DNA of 64,000 bases from Siphonodentalium dalli (lineage: Eukaryota; Mollusca; Scaphopoda; Gadilida; Siphonodentaliidae). The DNA lies in NCBI GenBank assembly GCA_032622095.1, contig CP136065.1, forward strand, positions 153,395,577 to 153,459,576. Direction: 5' to 3'. Made by a program: the position numbers and the translations under genes. Below the pieces are notes generated by a model. The model worked only from the letters and a program-made list of their open reading frames with translations, was not told the DNA's origin and ran no database searches. Positions 12,081-24,656 of this stretch are shown in pieces; positions within the stretch are counted from its first letter, which is position 1, and every line of letters begins with the position of its first letter.

Positions 12081-13580
12081 CAAAATATAGTACTAGTAGA
12101 ACCTTTGTAACAGTTCTTCCGCAGAGAAGACGGTTGCATGCATTATACGCGTTTTATATAGTACATATGACCAAAAGAATGTTCATTTGCCGATATCGGC
12201 TTGATATAGAAATCCGCTGTACGGCTCACTTAAAATAGGAGTGTATTGGACATATAATTGATCCAAACGAGTTGTCTCTTCCAGCGTTCGATAATGTTCA
12301 TCCTCCTGTACCGATTAGGGAGATACTGATCAAGATTACACCATACAATCTCTCGATACGAGACTTCTGCGTCAACATGGGTCAATCAAAGTGACGTCCG
12401 CCAATTACCATAAGACGCTAAACATTTCACAATCTTAAATGGCTCATTTGGTATAAATGATTATACCGCAGAATTCAGTCGATTTCCGGAATCCATTGAA
12501 ACGTCATTTTCCTTTAGGAAATTGCAACGTCCTATTTTTATATTAGTGACACGCGGTGTTCCAATCAGCGGCGCGTACGTAGGGTTCTAACTATGTGGGG
12601 AAATGGAGCAAGGGGCAGGGACAATTATGAGGAATAATATATACAGGATTCATGGTTTCAGTTTTGTTCTTCGAGACCTATAATTATGATTATGAATTGC
12701 TTAGGATTTTTCTCCAATCAATTTCAATACGCAGAGGAGGGAGACCGCTCTTATATAATTAAAGGCACTCGATCAATGCAGTCGTAGCAAGTACTGGTAG
12801 CAAGTATAGGTAATTGTAAATTTATTGGAATCCCGCCAATCAAATGAAATATATCAACACATGTGAGAATGCCACCCTATGATGCATAATCCGAATTAAT
12901 GCTCCCAAATAACTATTTCGTTGGTTTCTGGGGTAAAAAATGTGTGCAATTTTTGGCGGCCTGGCAAATATTCCGAGGATGTTGATAAATAACACGTTTT
13001 GATCAATTTTATACTATAGTTGACTCACACGGCACAATCGTTTTGAGGATTCAGCGACCATTTTCAAGATTAAGCGGCTTTACAACCACGGTGCAGCGAC
13101 ATTTTAACGATTCAGCGACCATACAACAAAAATATAAAGAAATGAATATATTTGATTTCTATTAGGTACGGCGATCTTCCATTCGATAATCTGTAGAGAG
13201 TTCAGCACTATAGACGGTTAGTACAACAATACATAATCCTTGATATAAATATACCGCATATGCGACTGTGACAACGACGATTATGCGACCAGCAATTTCG
13301 CTTGTCAAACACCTACAACATAATTTTCCGCTGAACTTCCGGTTTTTTCGTTCATTAAAATCTAAGAAAGCTCACATCAAGAACCATATTCAAATCTCTT
13401 TTAATCAATTCAACGTTAGAAATGTATCCATCAAATGTCAAATGTAATGATACCAAGTGCTATGATTGTAGGCATTTCAAATTTTCCATGCTTACTCCAA
13501 TAGGCCTACTGATTAATTAACCCCCACATCCTAAATGGACACGCCTGTACTCGTCAAAACTTAAATATGTGTGATTAATA
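12081..13580. repeat. Mostly unrecognised; diverged repeat at 12880-13020
   Basis: No gene recognised. The 12880-13020 segment (GATGCATAATCCGAATTAATG, later TGTTGATAAATAACACG) matches 24870-25230, so it is a relic related to palindromic family B. A short internal duplication of GATTCAGCGACCAT lies at ~13050-13120. Confidence 0.45.
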
Positions 13581-14535
13581 TCTATTATATATTTTTGGAA
13601 GATCTGTGTGTGTGTGTGTGTGTGTGTGTCTGTCTGTCTGTTCGCGATGGACTCGAAAAGGGCCGAGCCGATTTCGATTAAACTTGGTATGTGGGGATAC
13701 TTTCGGCCAGGGACTGGCATGGGCCTATTAATTTGCCCGTCCGACGTGACCTTGACCTTGAAATCGGGTCATTCAAGGTCGAACGCCCGAGTATCACGGG
13801 ATTTCGATGAAAATTAGTGTCTGGAGATACTTTCGTATGGGGAGTGTCGTAAGCCTATTCGTTTGCCTGTGCGACGTGACATTGACCTTGAAATCGAGTC
13901 AATTCAAGGTCAAATCGCGAATTTTGATGGGATTTCGACGAAATTTTATACGTGGGATTACTTTTGTCCACTGAGTGTTTTTGACGGGTCGAGTTGTGAC
14001 CCCGACCTGACCTTGACCTTCAAAATAATCAATTCGATGTCAAATCGGGTAAAACCGGATGGATTTCGACGGGTACTTTTGTCGGGTACTTTTGTCCAGG
14101 CAGTGTTTTGGACGGGTCAAATCGTGATCCCACCTGACCTTGACCTTCAAAATGGACTATTCAAGGTCAAATCGCGCAATTCGCCGAAAAGCAGAGGGAA
14201 AACAGCCCGGACCAATTCAAGGTCAAATCGGGTAAAACCGGATGAATTTCGACGGGTACTTTTGTCCGGGCAGTGTTTTGGATGGGTCAAATCGTGACCC
14301 CACCTGACCTTGACTTTCAAAATGGACAATTCAAGGTCAAATCGCGCAATTCGTCGAAAAGCAGAGTGGAAACAGCCCGGACGAAGTCGGGTCCGCTTGA
14401 CCTTCAAAATGGACAATTCAAGGTCAAATCGCGCAATTCGCTGAAAAGCAAAGGGGAAACAGCCCAGGTTAAATCGCGCAATTCGCCGAAAAGCAGAGGG
14501 GAAACAGCCCGGACGAAGTCGGGTCCACCAGCTAG
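13581..14535 (+). mobile_element. Complete non-autonomous Helitron (955 bp)
   Basis: Begins TCTATTATATATTTTTGG at 13581 after an A and ends CTAG at 14532-14535 before a T. The terminal hairpin CCCGGAC-GAA-GTCGGG (one bulged G) sits 8-10 nt before CTAG. A (GT)n tract and GTCTGTCTGTCTG follow the 5' end. The interior holds repeated TGACCTTGACCTTCAAAATGG and TTCAAGGTCAAATCG modules, the last ones duplicated in shortened form near the 3' end. It is the best-preserved single copy of the family at 5348-6648. Confidence 0.75.
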
Positions 14536-14847
14536 TATATTATATATTGACCAGGGACATATAAATATAACTGTTAATATACTTGTATATATGTTTAATG
14601 AAATCATCACCTGACTTCTCGCCAATAATTATTATTTATCTGCACATGGAGGTGACGGGAAGACGGTCCTCGAGACTATGTCATCTCCATGCAATATATG
14701 GTTATAAACATTGCATTGTATTTTGTATTTATATAGGTTATATTGCAGAATAAAATCATACCAATTTCATTCACTTCTGCTCAGGAGAAGTCGTTTCCTA
14801 ATGAAAGTTATGATCGCTAGACATTCACATATGAGTCACACGTTAGT

Positions 14848-14960
14848 GTAAACATATTTTATTAATTGCATAATACCGCAACTGGATTGAGACACAAGTT
14901 TTGCAACTTACAAAGGGTCTCTCTCCCCACATTATTGTATTACACAAACTGAACATAAAA
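14848..14960 (-). pseudogene. LINE 3'-UTR fragment
   Basis: The plus-strand order AAACATATTTTATT, then GGATTGAGACACAAGTTTTG, then CAACTTACAAAGGG matches the 3' end of the long LINE at 21239-21310. It is therefore a very short, 5'-truncated insertion of a related minus-strand LINE. A still shorter similar tail lies at 16548-16615. Confidence 0.55.
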
Positions 14961-15639
14961 TACAATTACACACAAACATGATAATTCATATGTATCACAT
15001 CTTTTCACTTATAACAATATCTACTATATATTTTGAGTGTGACCATAACGGTGGATGTTTCACTTTATGTGGGGGGGGGGGGGGGTCGTATCGTGGGTCG
15101 GTGGCTCAGGTGAGTCTTCGCTTTCTATGTGGTGATAATACAACATGTAGTTACTTTTGCAGCAGATGTTTGCACATTAAGGTGTTTAATAAAGTTTAAA
15201 CCGCGATGTCGAGGTTATGTATAATTGAACAGCCTAAATATGCTCCGGTTTTGTGTACTATTCAGATTAGTATCTCCAAGGAGGAGTTTCTCGAGATTAA
15301 TATTTTGTACACCCAGAGTCGTTATCTCGTGGGAATCCGGATTCAGAATCTGGATTCAGATTACAGATTAGACCCCGCACGACTTGGTTCGGTAAACGAA
15401 CAGACCAGAAATTGGCAGAATCAGTAAACGAACAGACAGTAATCTCAATCTCGTGGTAATCCAGATTCGGATTCCGATTCCGATTACGGACTCAAATGTT
15501 CGTAATGTAAACAAACCGAGATTTCGCCACCTCGGAGTTTAAAAACACAATAAAACATAAGAATCCGTCTCTTGTGTACAAATTATTGCAGAATATAAAC
15601 GATCTATATCAAAGAATTTTATATGCGGAGACAAATTTG

Positions 15640-16045
15640 TTTTATCGAATGTAAACTGGGAGAATATTACTGAAATTAGCCAAATAATAACGCTATTGAT
15701 AGTAACGCTGGGGGAGCACTTCGGTTGATGGCGAAGCAAATCATTGTCGATTTTATTGTCACTTTCATATGTCCATTTCATAATTCCATCTATAAATACC
15801 GCCCGAACGCATGTCGATTTCGAATTCGGCGGATACGTCACCATTGACCGAATTCATGTGAACCTGCATGGATATGTCTTCTGCTGTGTTCGTTATTATA
15901 ATGTTTCTTCTTATTCAAGAAATAGTAGGATTATATTATATCGATGGATTATCAGATACACGTATGTACTATCTAGTCTTATAGCAATTTCATGTTTAAA
16001 ATGTATTGTTTCGTTAAATGCAGTCGTTTTGCACAATAGTCTCTG
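15640..16045 (+). repeat. Dispersed repeat containing an unfilled insertion site
   Basis: Colinear with 34770-35083 plus 39094-39165: shared marks include ACGCTGGG..GAGCACT, GTCCATTTCATA, CATTGACCGA and TATGTACTAT.TAGTC. The second copy is interrupted by the 4-kb transposon; this one is not. At ~15960-15980 it reads CGTATGTACTATC, with a single TAT. Confidence 0.65.
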
Positions 16046-16259
16046 TATAGACAACAAATACAGGCATTTTTTGGCCAACGTGGTGTACATTAGTTGGAAA
16101 ATAAAGCTTTGCTCATGAAGCTAATGTTGTGGTCTTGTGATCGCAGGTGAACTGCATCTCCCAATCGCACAAACAAAAATGTAAAGCTTATTATAGGATC
16201 TCACGACTATATAGTGGAAATGTCAGTCAATTTATTGATTTAAGTACCCACACGTACAA

Positions 16260-16615
16260 GTTCTAGGGACGTGGCTAGAGGTTTCCTCAAATTTCTGGCC
16301 AACTGCACCCCCCCCCACATTGAACCAAACATCAATCTCACAGGTTCGCAGAATTCCATTTGCACCCCTTGGAAATAGCCAACATGACAAACACTAAGAT
16401 TGGAAAATTACCAACTTTTACTGGTTGAAAAAATCAAACAATGAGAACAATTCCAACCTATATATGGTGTCAAATTAATGTCCAACTAATGTTGTGTCAT
16501 ACATGAAATTTCCAACTGCTGGAAATTTACCAAAGTTTAGTTTAAACATATTTAAACATACATTTGTTTATACATACAATGGGATTGGAGGACAAGTGCT
16601 GACTCACTGAAGGGT
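16260..16615. repeat. Dispersed repeat plus short LINE tail
   Basis: The GGGACGTGGCTAGAGG start and recurrent TTCCAACTG phrases match, inverted, 40460-40650, where the G run corresponds to the C run here. At 16548-16615 a LINE tail (AAACATATTT.., GGGATTGGAGGACAAG) follows. Confidence 0.4.
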
Positions 16616-17291
16616 ACCCCCTCTCCCATATGTTATTATACTGAAAAAATAAATAATTAGTAATGGCAAAGCAACATGACTACCAAAACAAGGTGAACAT
16701 ATATACAGATCACCGGCCACCCCCTCTCCCGAGTTAGTCATAAGTTTGTATATGTATTTATTTAAAATCGGGTTTGTTTGTTGCGTTTGCTGGCTTGTGC
16801 GTATCATTATTTGGAACAGTTAGTCAAAAGAATCCTGATTTTTCCTCACGTATGAATGACTGCACAGCTAAGCAAATTGTACCAAAGTTCGGGGGGGGGG
16901 GTCGAGACACCCAACCAACCCCTGTCGTCACGTCCCTGTGCAACTGACAAGTTTCGTGTGTTCTTCACAACATCTTCGGAATTTGATTCAGGAGGCCTAG
17001 AGCTGTTAGAATTAAATGCTTGCCCTCATCAATAAACACACTTTAACTTGAAAAAAAAGATGCGATTAAGTCGGATTGGCAGCAAATTATGTTCCGTGTA
17101 TATACGCATAGAAGAAAAGCATGACTTTCACAACAAACGTGAACTTTATAAATATAAGATACAAATGATACTTGTGTCAAATACATGAGCCACGATTGAC
17201 GCTGGGAGAACATTAAACATAGTTTCGGAGACCACGTGGATTTCAAAATCTGACCTAGAATCGGGAATTAGCCCCGCCCCGTAATCGGCTT
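16616..17291. other. No recognised feature
   Basis: Contains an 11-G run at 16891-16901; otherwise nothing recognised. Confidence 0.4.
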
Positions 17292-17396
17292 TGGATTCTG
17301 AATCCGGATTCCCACGAGATAACGACTCTGGGTAGCGAGTTGGTGAAACAACAAACATCGTTGATCTGTATAAAATGGACAAACAAACAAATAACA

Positions 17397-18140
17397 AGAA
17401 AACCCGCGAAAATAAAACAAAATCATTTAATGTTTTAAGTTATTTCCTTCATAAAAAAGAATCTTCGTGATAATGAACCCTCTCAATACTTTAGAATATA
17501 GAATTAACCTTAAAATAACATAAACCTTCGGAATACAGAACCTTCGGAATAACGAACATTCGGATTGGTGAACCTTCGGAATAGCGAACATTCAGAGAAA
17601 TTTCGGAATAGTGGACCTTCGGGATAGTGAACCTTCGGAATAGACATGCCCCCCAATATTCATATTATATGCCCAGAGTTCAAAGGTATGGGCCCATAAA
17701 ATTCTAAATTAGGCCCTTAAAATATTGAACTCCAAATTGGAGCCCACACAGTACATCCCTTAAGTCAACTGTACCTGTGTCATGTCCCAATGCGGGAGGG
17801 TCCATATATACCACAACATTCATATTATATGCCAAGAATTCAAAGGTACGGGCCCACGTAATCACATTAAATCTCAAGAAAACCCGCGAAAACAAAATCA
17901 CATTTAATGTTCTAAGTTAAGTTATTTCCTCCTGTATCTGTATCGGTATGCGCGCAGGATCAGTTCGGATGTGAGCGCACACTCCATAAAAAGAATCTTT
18001 GTGATAATGAACCCTCTCAAATTAGTCTCAATACTTTACAATATAGAATTAACCTAAAAATAACAAAGACCTTCCGAATAGAGAACCTTCGGAATAGCGG
18101 AACTCCGGGATAGCGATCCTTCATAATAGAAACATGTCCC
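17397..18140 (+). repeat. Large duplication ending in ~22-bp minisatellites
   Basis: Two diverged segments (~17397-17645 and ~17877-18130) both run AAACCCGCGAAAA, TTTAATGTT.TAAGT, AATGAACCCTCTCAA and then an array of GAACCTTCGGAATAG-type units of about 22 bp. The first array has about eight units, the second about three. Between them lies a further short duplication around TTCATATTATATGCC. Confidence 0.65.
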
Positions 18141-18289
18141 CACAATTACACCGGTGACGTACACACACGTGCTAATCTTTGTCGTACTATCGTGACTATC
18201 GGTACGGTTTATACTCAAGTACGAAATAACCATAATACATTCGCCGAGTGGATTATCGATCGACCACAGAATATGAAAAACTCTACACC

Positions 18290-20820
18290 AGCTTACACCA
18301 ATGTGTGGCGTAATGATTTGCTTCTTCTGCCGGGTGACCACAACGACAGCTTGGATTGTCCGATATGAAGTTAGAAAATTTGTCAGCGTTTAAATCGCTA
18401 CAGTAATTTCGAAGTTTACAATGAATGATGTTCATCGCGCGATTTCCGAAATTGTAATAGTCTGGTGGCGCAAGAACTGGAACAGTCGTTAGGAATTTTG
18501 TTTTAAAAATACAAAGGGAAGATGATTCTTTTTTTATTTGACAGGGTATTCCATTCCCTAGTTGTATTTGAGAACAATGTGTGTTCAAAATGCACTGTTC
18601 TTTTGAACGAGTATGGAGGAAAACTTGTTTTATCTCTAAAATCATATCTCGCAGCTGATTCGGGGCGGGTGGGTAAGAGATTTTTAAGATATATAGGGGT
18701 CTTGTTATTAGTTATTCTGTACATGATATTCATTCTATGAGATTTCCTTCTGTTTGTTAACGTTTACCACCCCAATTCTACTAGCAAGTTTCTTTACAGG
18801 GACGGATCGCGTGAGACCTGTCACAATTCGACCCGCGTCTGCTTGGATGCGATCTAATCTTGAAATTACATTTGCTGGGGCGGAGTCCCACACAACGTCA
18901 GCATAATCCATGAGGGGCAAATTGTGTCTAAGGTTTTCCTATTTAAAGAATATTTCAATTGTCTTAAATATGCAAGGCGGCCATATATTTTCTTTGATAA
19001 CTCATTGATATGTTTGTCCCAGTTTAGGTCACTATGTATATTCGGGAACGGGACTACCCGCCCCCGAGACAACCCGCCCCTATGCTATTTTGGGGGCGGG
19101 TTGTCCCGATAAATGAGGGCGGGTTGTCCCGAAATTGTTAATAGTGATTATGTTCTTTTATGTTCTTTGATGATATATTATTAAAGATTTTTATCAACAA
19201 AACATGTGTTTATTCATTAATTATGTCAATGCGTGGAATGGGATAAAGAATGACACAATGTTTTGACAACTGAACGGCACTTAAGGTAAATGAAGACTAA
19301 TTAAAATGGGTGCTTTCAAAACAAACATTTGATGCAAATGGTTCATTATCACAGTGTGTTAACAACACTTAGTGGTCGGGATTCATCTCACTGATGTTAA
19401 CTGGAGGTGAGTATACACAAACAGCCTTTGAACGATGGCGTTGGAACTGGACGCAGGCCGTGAATAGACACACACCAACCGTCGGTCTTAAGACAGCATA
19501 TGGCCAGAAGGTGCTTATGTGATTCTACTTGGGTTATAGATTCACCACTGAGCAAAAGATGTATGTCAGGCTGGGCACCGGTATAAGAAAATGTCATGGA
19601 CTGAGTTTTACTACTATTGAATTTTACTAGCCATTGTTTCGACAATATATTTATGGCTTCAAGATCAGTATTTACACCATCCTCAAGGTCCTGGAGACTT
19701 TCATTGCTATCAGCGAGGCAAGACTTAGTGTCATCCGCATACATTCTAGTGAAAGATTTAATATTTTCAGCGAGATCATTAATATATACCAAGAATAAGA
19801 AAGGGCCAAGAATTTATCCCTGGGGACACCAGCGAGTATCTTTTTATATTCTGAAGACGTGTTATTTACCATCACCCTTTGTTTTCGATCTGTGAGATAA
19901 TCGTTAATGAAAGCAAGAAGTGGTCCGGAAATTTCATATCGCTCAAGTTTATATATACCAGTCCCTCGTGTCAGACCCTCTCCGAGTCGGAATGCCTTAG
20001 ATATATCACAAAATACAGCACATGTATACAGTTTATTCTCGAGGGCCTGGCTAAGGGAATGGTTAAGTTTTAACAGTTGGAAAATGGTTGAATGCCCAGG
20101 AAGAAAACCCGATTGGAAATCGTAAAATAAGCCTTTGGTCTCGAAATGCTTAAAAAGATATTTAAAAACAACTATTTCAAAAACTTTCACCAGTGTCGGC
20201 AGTAAAGAGATCGGTCTATAATTCTTAGGATTTGAGCGATCGTCATTTTTAAATATTGGGATCACATTAGCTTTTTTCCATTCATCGGGGAATTTACACT
20301 ATTTGAGACATAATTCGAAAATAATTTTGAGGGGCTGAACGATGGCATATTTTGTTTCAAGAAGCATTCTTGCACTTATTCCATCGTGACCGTGAGCCTT
20401 GTTAGGTATAAGAGATGAAATAGCTTCCAATATATCTGCCGTCTTTGCAGGCACATTACTAATAGTGGGGGCGGGGTACAACCTTAATAATGTTTGGTTT
20501 GACGGTGGGCAGCGCGGAGTTGCCGATAAAGCTGTCATTTAACAGAGTTGCCTTCGATAAATTGTCGACAATAATTTCATAGGAATCGTTCCCAGTTGGT
20601 ATAACTTAAGCGGGGGTAGGGATCCGTTTTTGGTTCAGTTTAGAATATTATTAACCATTTTCCAAAAATATCTCGGGGAGTCTGCTGATGTTAGATTATG
20701 CTGAAGATTGTTTTCGAATTGTTTTCGTGCCTGTTTGTTCATATTATTCAGGGTATTTCGCGCCTTATTAAAAGTGTTCCAATCAATTGAATTTCCACTA
20801 TGAATAGCCTTTTTCCTCAG
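18290..20820 (-). pseudogene. Decayed LINE (endonuclease end lost, RT to C-terminal zinc motif)
   Basis: Minus-strand pieces in several frames line up with the neighbouring intact LINE. In order: an NKAHGHDGIS block (~20400), YRPISLLPTL and SGFLPGHST (~20100-20210), motif A VFCDISKAF (~20000), LAGVPR at the end of the palm (~19830), RMYADDT (~19745), VESHKHL (~19530), then after an insertion NIHSDLNWD (~19040), DYADVVWDSAP (~18890), RIVTGLTRSVP and finally CRCGHPAEEANHYATHWC (~18300-18340). Frameshifts and the insertion at ~19048-19503 inactivate it. Its protein is roughly half identical to the 21.6-24.7 kb LINE, so it is a different family of the same clade. Confidence 0.85.
19048..19503. 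mobile_element. ~455-bp insertion in the decayed LINE
   Basis: The LINE protein breaks between HKHL (19.5 kb) and the following IHSDLNW (19.04 kb), where the intact relative is contiguous (~22.5 kb). The extra DNA contains three GCGGGTTGTCCCG-type motifs, two direct and one inverted, at 19060-19130. No terminal inverted repeat or target duplication was clear, so the class is unknown. Confidence 0.55.
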
Positions 20821-21111
20821 TCACACGTTGTTATGTTGTCTAACATATGCATGCATGGGACCAATATGGCAGTATCATGACACGTCAATCGCGCGAGCTT
20901 ACGAATAGGAGATTAAGACTTTTAATTGGAGCTAGCTGAGGAAAATAAAGGATGTGTCGAATCGTACAGTTGCAAATCTAGTTATCTAAAGTATAATTCC
21001 TTCGCACAGTCAAGATTTGCCTCCAGATATGACAGTTCTATGACATTTATTTCCACTCAGCTTCCCACGATGTTTTTTTTATACGTTTTTACTCATGTTA
21101 TAGTGAGTGGT

Positions 21112-21205
21112 ATAAGATGGATAACTCTAAAATCAAGTGGTTAATAATAACCACTTGATGTTAGAGTTGTCCATCTTATACCCGCAATCTGTCCGTAATT
21201 TGTCC

Positions 21206-21207
<2 letters not shown>
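21112..21207. repeat. Central hairpin of palindromic family B, cut by a LINE
   Basis: A 74-bp near-perfect palindrome (GGTATAAGATGGATAACTC... and its complement), followed by TGTCCGTAATTTGTCCG, matches the middle of family B elements such as 47052-47502. The LINE poly-A begins immediately after it. Confidence 0.65.
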
Positions 21208-21243
<36 letters not shown>

Positions 21244-24200
21244 ATATTTTATTGTAAATTCATTACAACGGGATTGGGGTACAAGTTTTAACAACTTACA
21301 ATGTCCCTGCTCCCAGATACAATATATATATATATGAATTTAACAAGATGACAGAGAAAATATACATGATAAGGTTGCAAATTTGGTCTACAAAAGAGAA
21401 GATAACTTGTGTAAAGAGTGTGTGATAATCCGGTTCTGTGTTTGTATAATACTAGCGTTCTGCCCGCCTCCTCTCTCTCTCCATGGAAATAGAAACTGAG
21501 AAATAGTGGCCTTTGTTTTGAAGGGTATTATGTGCTATATGTTTACATTTGTTTGATCCGTAGCTTTAATGTAGTCATACAATTATTTATTCAGTATCAG
21601 TATCAGTATTGTCCGGTTCAAAACGCTTTGTTGCAGCTATATATGCCTGAACAATGCGGAACATCTTTTCATTCCTTGATGGAGTTTCACTTGAGTTTCC
21701 CCAAAGTAATTGCTTGTAATTGTTAATTTTAAAGTTGAGGTCGTCCAGTTTACGGTATAGTTCTAACCTTTGTACATTATATAGGGAGCAATTTAGGAAA
21801 AAGTGCATATCACTTTCATATTCGTATCCACATTTACAGTTTGGGGTATCTGCTATATAATTTTCGAACATATCTAAGCGGAGATCACTGCAGGAGTTTC
21901 TTATCCTACAGTGGAAAATACTATATTTTCGGTTTCCTGATTCAAAATATTTAGGCGGCTTTCTGGTGGGCTCTATCATATTTAGGTTATCCTTAAAATC
22001 TAGAAGATTTTCAGCATCCGTTATATATGTGGGTAGTTTGTTCCATGAAGTTGCAACGAAGGGGAAGAATGATTGCTTAAAATGTTCAGTTCTACTATAA
22101 TATGAATGGAATCTGCCCGGATTTCGCATGTTATAGCTGGAGACTTGTACCGAGCGTGGTGGGAGTAAGCAAGATAAATAATATGGAGTTTCGTTATTTA
22201 TAATTTTGAACATAGTTTGTAATTGGTGCTTCTCTCTGCGAATGTTCAGAGAAGGCCAGCCAGCTTCGCATAGGACCGCATTATTGGGAACTGAGCGCGT
22301 GAGCCCTGTAACTATTCTAGCGGCATCAACGTGAATCCGGTCAAGTTTATTTAGTAAATATGTCGGCGCGTTTTCCCAAATTACGTCCGCATAATCTAGG
22401 AGAGGCAAGATATAGGCCTTGTATATCTTATCGAGTGTTCTTCGATCTAGGTTGTACTTGTATCTTCTGAGTATCGATAGTCGCGGGACAACTTTTTTGA
22501 CTATAGATTCAATTTGGATATTCCAATTTAAATTGCTTTGTATTTCGAGACCAAGGTGTTTATGCGACTCAATTATGTCAATTCTTTTATTTTGGAAGGT
22601 TAAATCTAGAGGGACCTCTCGAGGGGTCAGGGAGAACAATATTGCCTTAGTTTTGGTTGGATTAAAGTTTACAAGCCATTTGTTGGCCCAATCTGATATT
22701 TTATTAAGGTCTTGGTTTACACTTCTTTCTAGCAGCTTTATGTCATAGTGTTTGGACGTGAGACATGTGTCATCTGCGTACATTCTTGTTTCGGAATTTA
22801 AATTATCTGGGAGATCATTTATATATACCAGGAAAAGGAAAGGTCCGAGTATCGATCCTTGGGGCACTCCGGCTGGAATGGGTTGGAAGTTGGAATATGA
22901 ATTGTTTATTAAGACTCGTTGTTTTCGATTACTGAGGTAATCTTCCAGCCATTTCAATAACGGACCGGATATGCCATATTGTTCTAGCTTATATATCAGT
23001 CCCCTATGCCAGACTCTTTCAAATGCCTTTGATATATCGCAAAAAACTGAACATGTGTATAAGTCATTATCGAGAGTCTGACAGAGGTTATGATATAGAT
23101 CTGTTAATTGGAAGGTCGTGCTATGTCCGGGAATAAAACCAGATTGATGTTGGTACATTAGTTTGTTATCTTGGAAAAATGACATAAGATGTTGGGTAAT
23201 TATTTTTTCAAACACTTTGCCGAGGCTCGGAAGGAGGGAAATAGGACGGTAATTTATACAATCGGCAGGATCATCTTTTTTAAATATGGGGATAACATTT
23301 GCTTTTTTCCAGTCTGATGGGAATTGGCCGAGCTCCACTGACTTTTTAAAAATAATTTCTAATGGAACAACAATCGATTCAGCAGTAGCGTGAATCATTT
23401 TTGGGCTTATGCCATCAAATCCATGGGCTTTGTTAACTTTAAGTGATTTAATTGCAGTAATGATCTTATCTCGGGTGAAAATAATATTGGATAGCGATTT
23501 GGAGCATCTACGGAGAAGGGTTGGAATTTCGTGACCACGATCATCGATATTTGAATTTAAAATGAAGGCCTCGTTTAAACACTTCGCTTTCTCGCGATCA
23601 TCTGTCACATAGGTTTTTCCATCAATAGTGACATCTCCGTGTTGACTATATAATGGTGGGATGCATGTGGATTTCTTTTTGTTCAGCAAATAATTTATTG
23701 TTTGCCAAAAGTCGCGAGGGGATGGGGATTCATTTACTCGTTCTTCAAGTTTAGAATGAAATTGTGCTTTCGCGTATTTCTTCATGTTGTTTACTTTATT
23801 TCTGATATCTTTATAATTTCTCCATGAGACATCTGAATTTCGTTTTATGGCTATTTTTCTCAATCTATCTCTGCGTCTGATCTCCCTTCTTATATCTGAG
23901 TTGAACCAAAACTTGTCATTTGTTCGTATCGTGACTGTTGATTTGGGGACTGTCTCTTCCATTACTGAGATGAATAAATTACAGAATCGGGAGACAGCAT
24001 GGTCTAAATCTTCAACTGTATTTAATTCTTCTTGCCAGTTAATAGCATCTAACATACTGTTAGCCCTGGTATAATCTCCGTGTTTATATTTCCATATAGT
24101 TCTCTTAAATGATGTAGTTTCATATTTTTTGAATTTTAATATCGCATAAACACCATAATGATCTGAGAAACCAAGATTTAGAGTGTCGGCGTCGTACACT

Positions 24201-24656
24201 TGTAAGTTATTGCTCACGATTATGGGGTCCAGAAGTGTTTGGGATGTGAGCGTGACTCTTGTTGGTTTTTTAATTACATCCTTGAATGTATAATGACCAA
24301 CTATTTCACTGAGTTTCGAATGCGGATTTAACAGATTGGAGTTAAAATCACCGAGTAGAATTAAATTTTCAGTTATTTTCAAGGCATTATCTATTGATTC
24401 TTCAAAGAGGTCCCAATAGTTTATGTTACAGAATTGCTCCGATCTGTAGGTTAATGCGAGGAGGACTCGATTCGATTTATTCGCGATCTCAAACCAAAAG
24501 ATAGAGGCGTCAAACTCGAGTTCGGTTCTCCGTTTGTAAACCAGATGCTTAGCGAAATATACACAAATTCCACCGCCATACGAGTTTCGGTCAGATCTAA
24601 ACGGACGATGGAAGTTTTCAATTAACAATTTGTCCGTATGGTAGGTTGGGTCGAGG
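21208..24656 (-). mobile_element. 5'-truncated LINE with poly-A tail
   Basis: On the minus strand this runs from ~24656 to a poly-A tail (T run, 21208-21238). It has a single long open frame and a ~350-nt 3' UTR. The first part of the endonuclease is missing, so this is a typical incomplete reverse-transcription product, yet the remaining frame is uninterrupted, which suggests a fairly recent insertion. Both sides are pieces of the same palindromic MITE family. Confidence 0.85.

Larger units (their letters stand above)
15311..17331. repeat. 40-bp perfect inverted repeats 2 kb apart
   Basis: A 40-bp segment at 15311-15350 (contains CGTTATCTCGTGGGAATCCG) recurs as an exact reverse complement at 17292-17331. 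A diverged direct copy lies at ~15448-15490. The repeats may be ends of one old element or two copies of a small repeat; no target duplication is evident. Confidence 0.55.

Noticed and set aside
7968-12104. Direct repeat TATAG...AGAACCT as the foldback element's target duplication
   Set aside because: Imperfect, with an internal gap, and not directly adjoining the arm ends; kept only as a remark.
23847-24074. Plus-strand frames within 21.5-24.7 kb
   Set aside because: Antisense shadows of the LINE protein.
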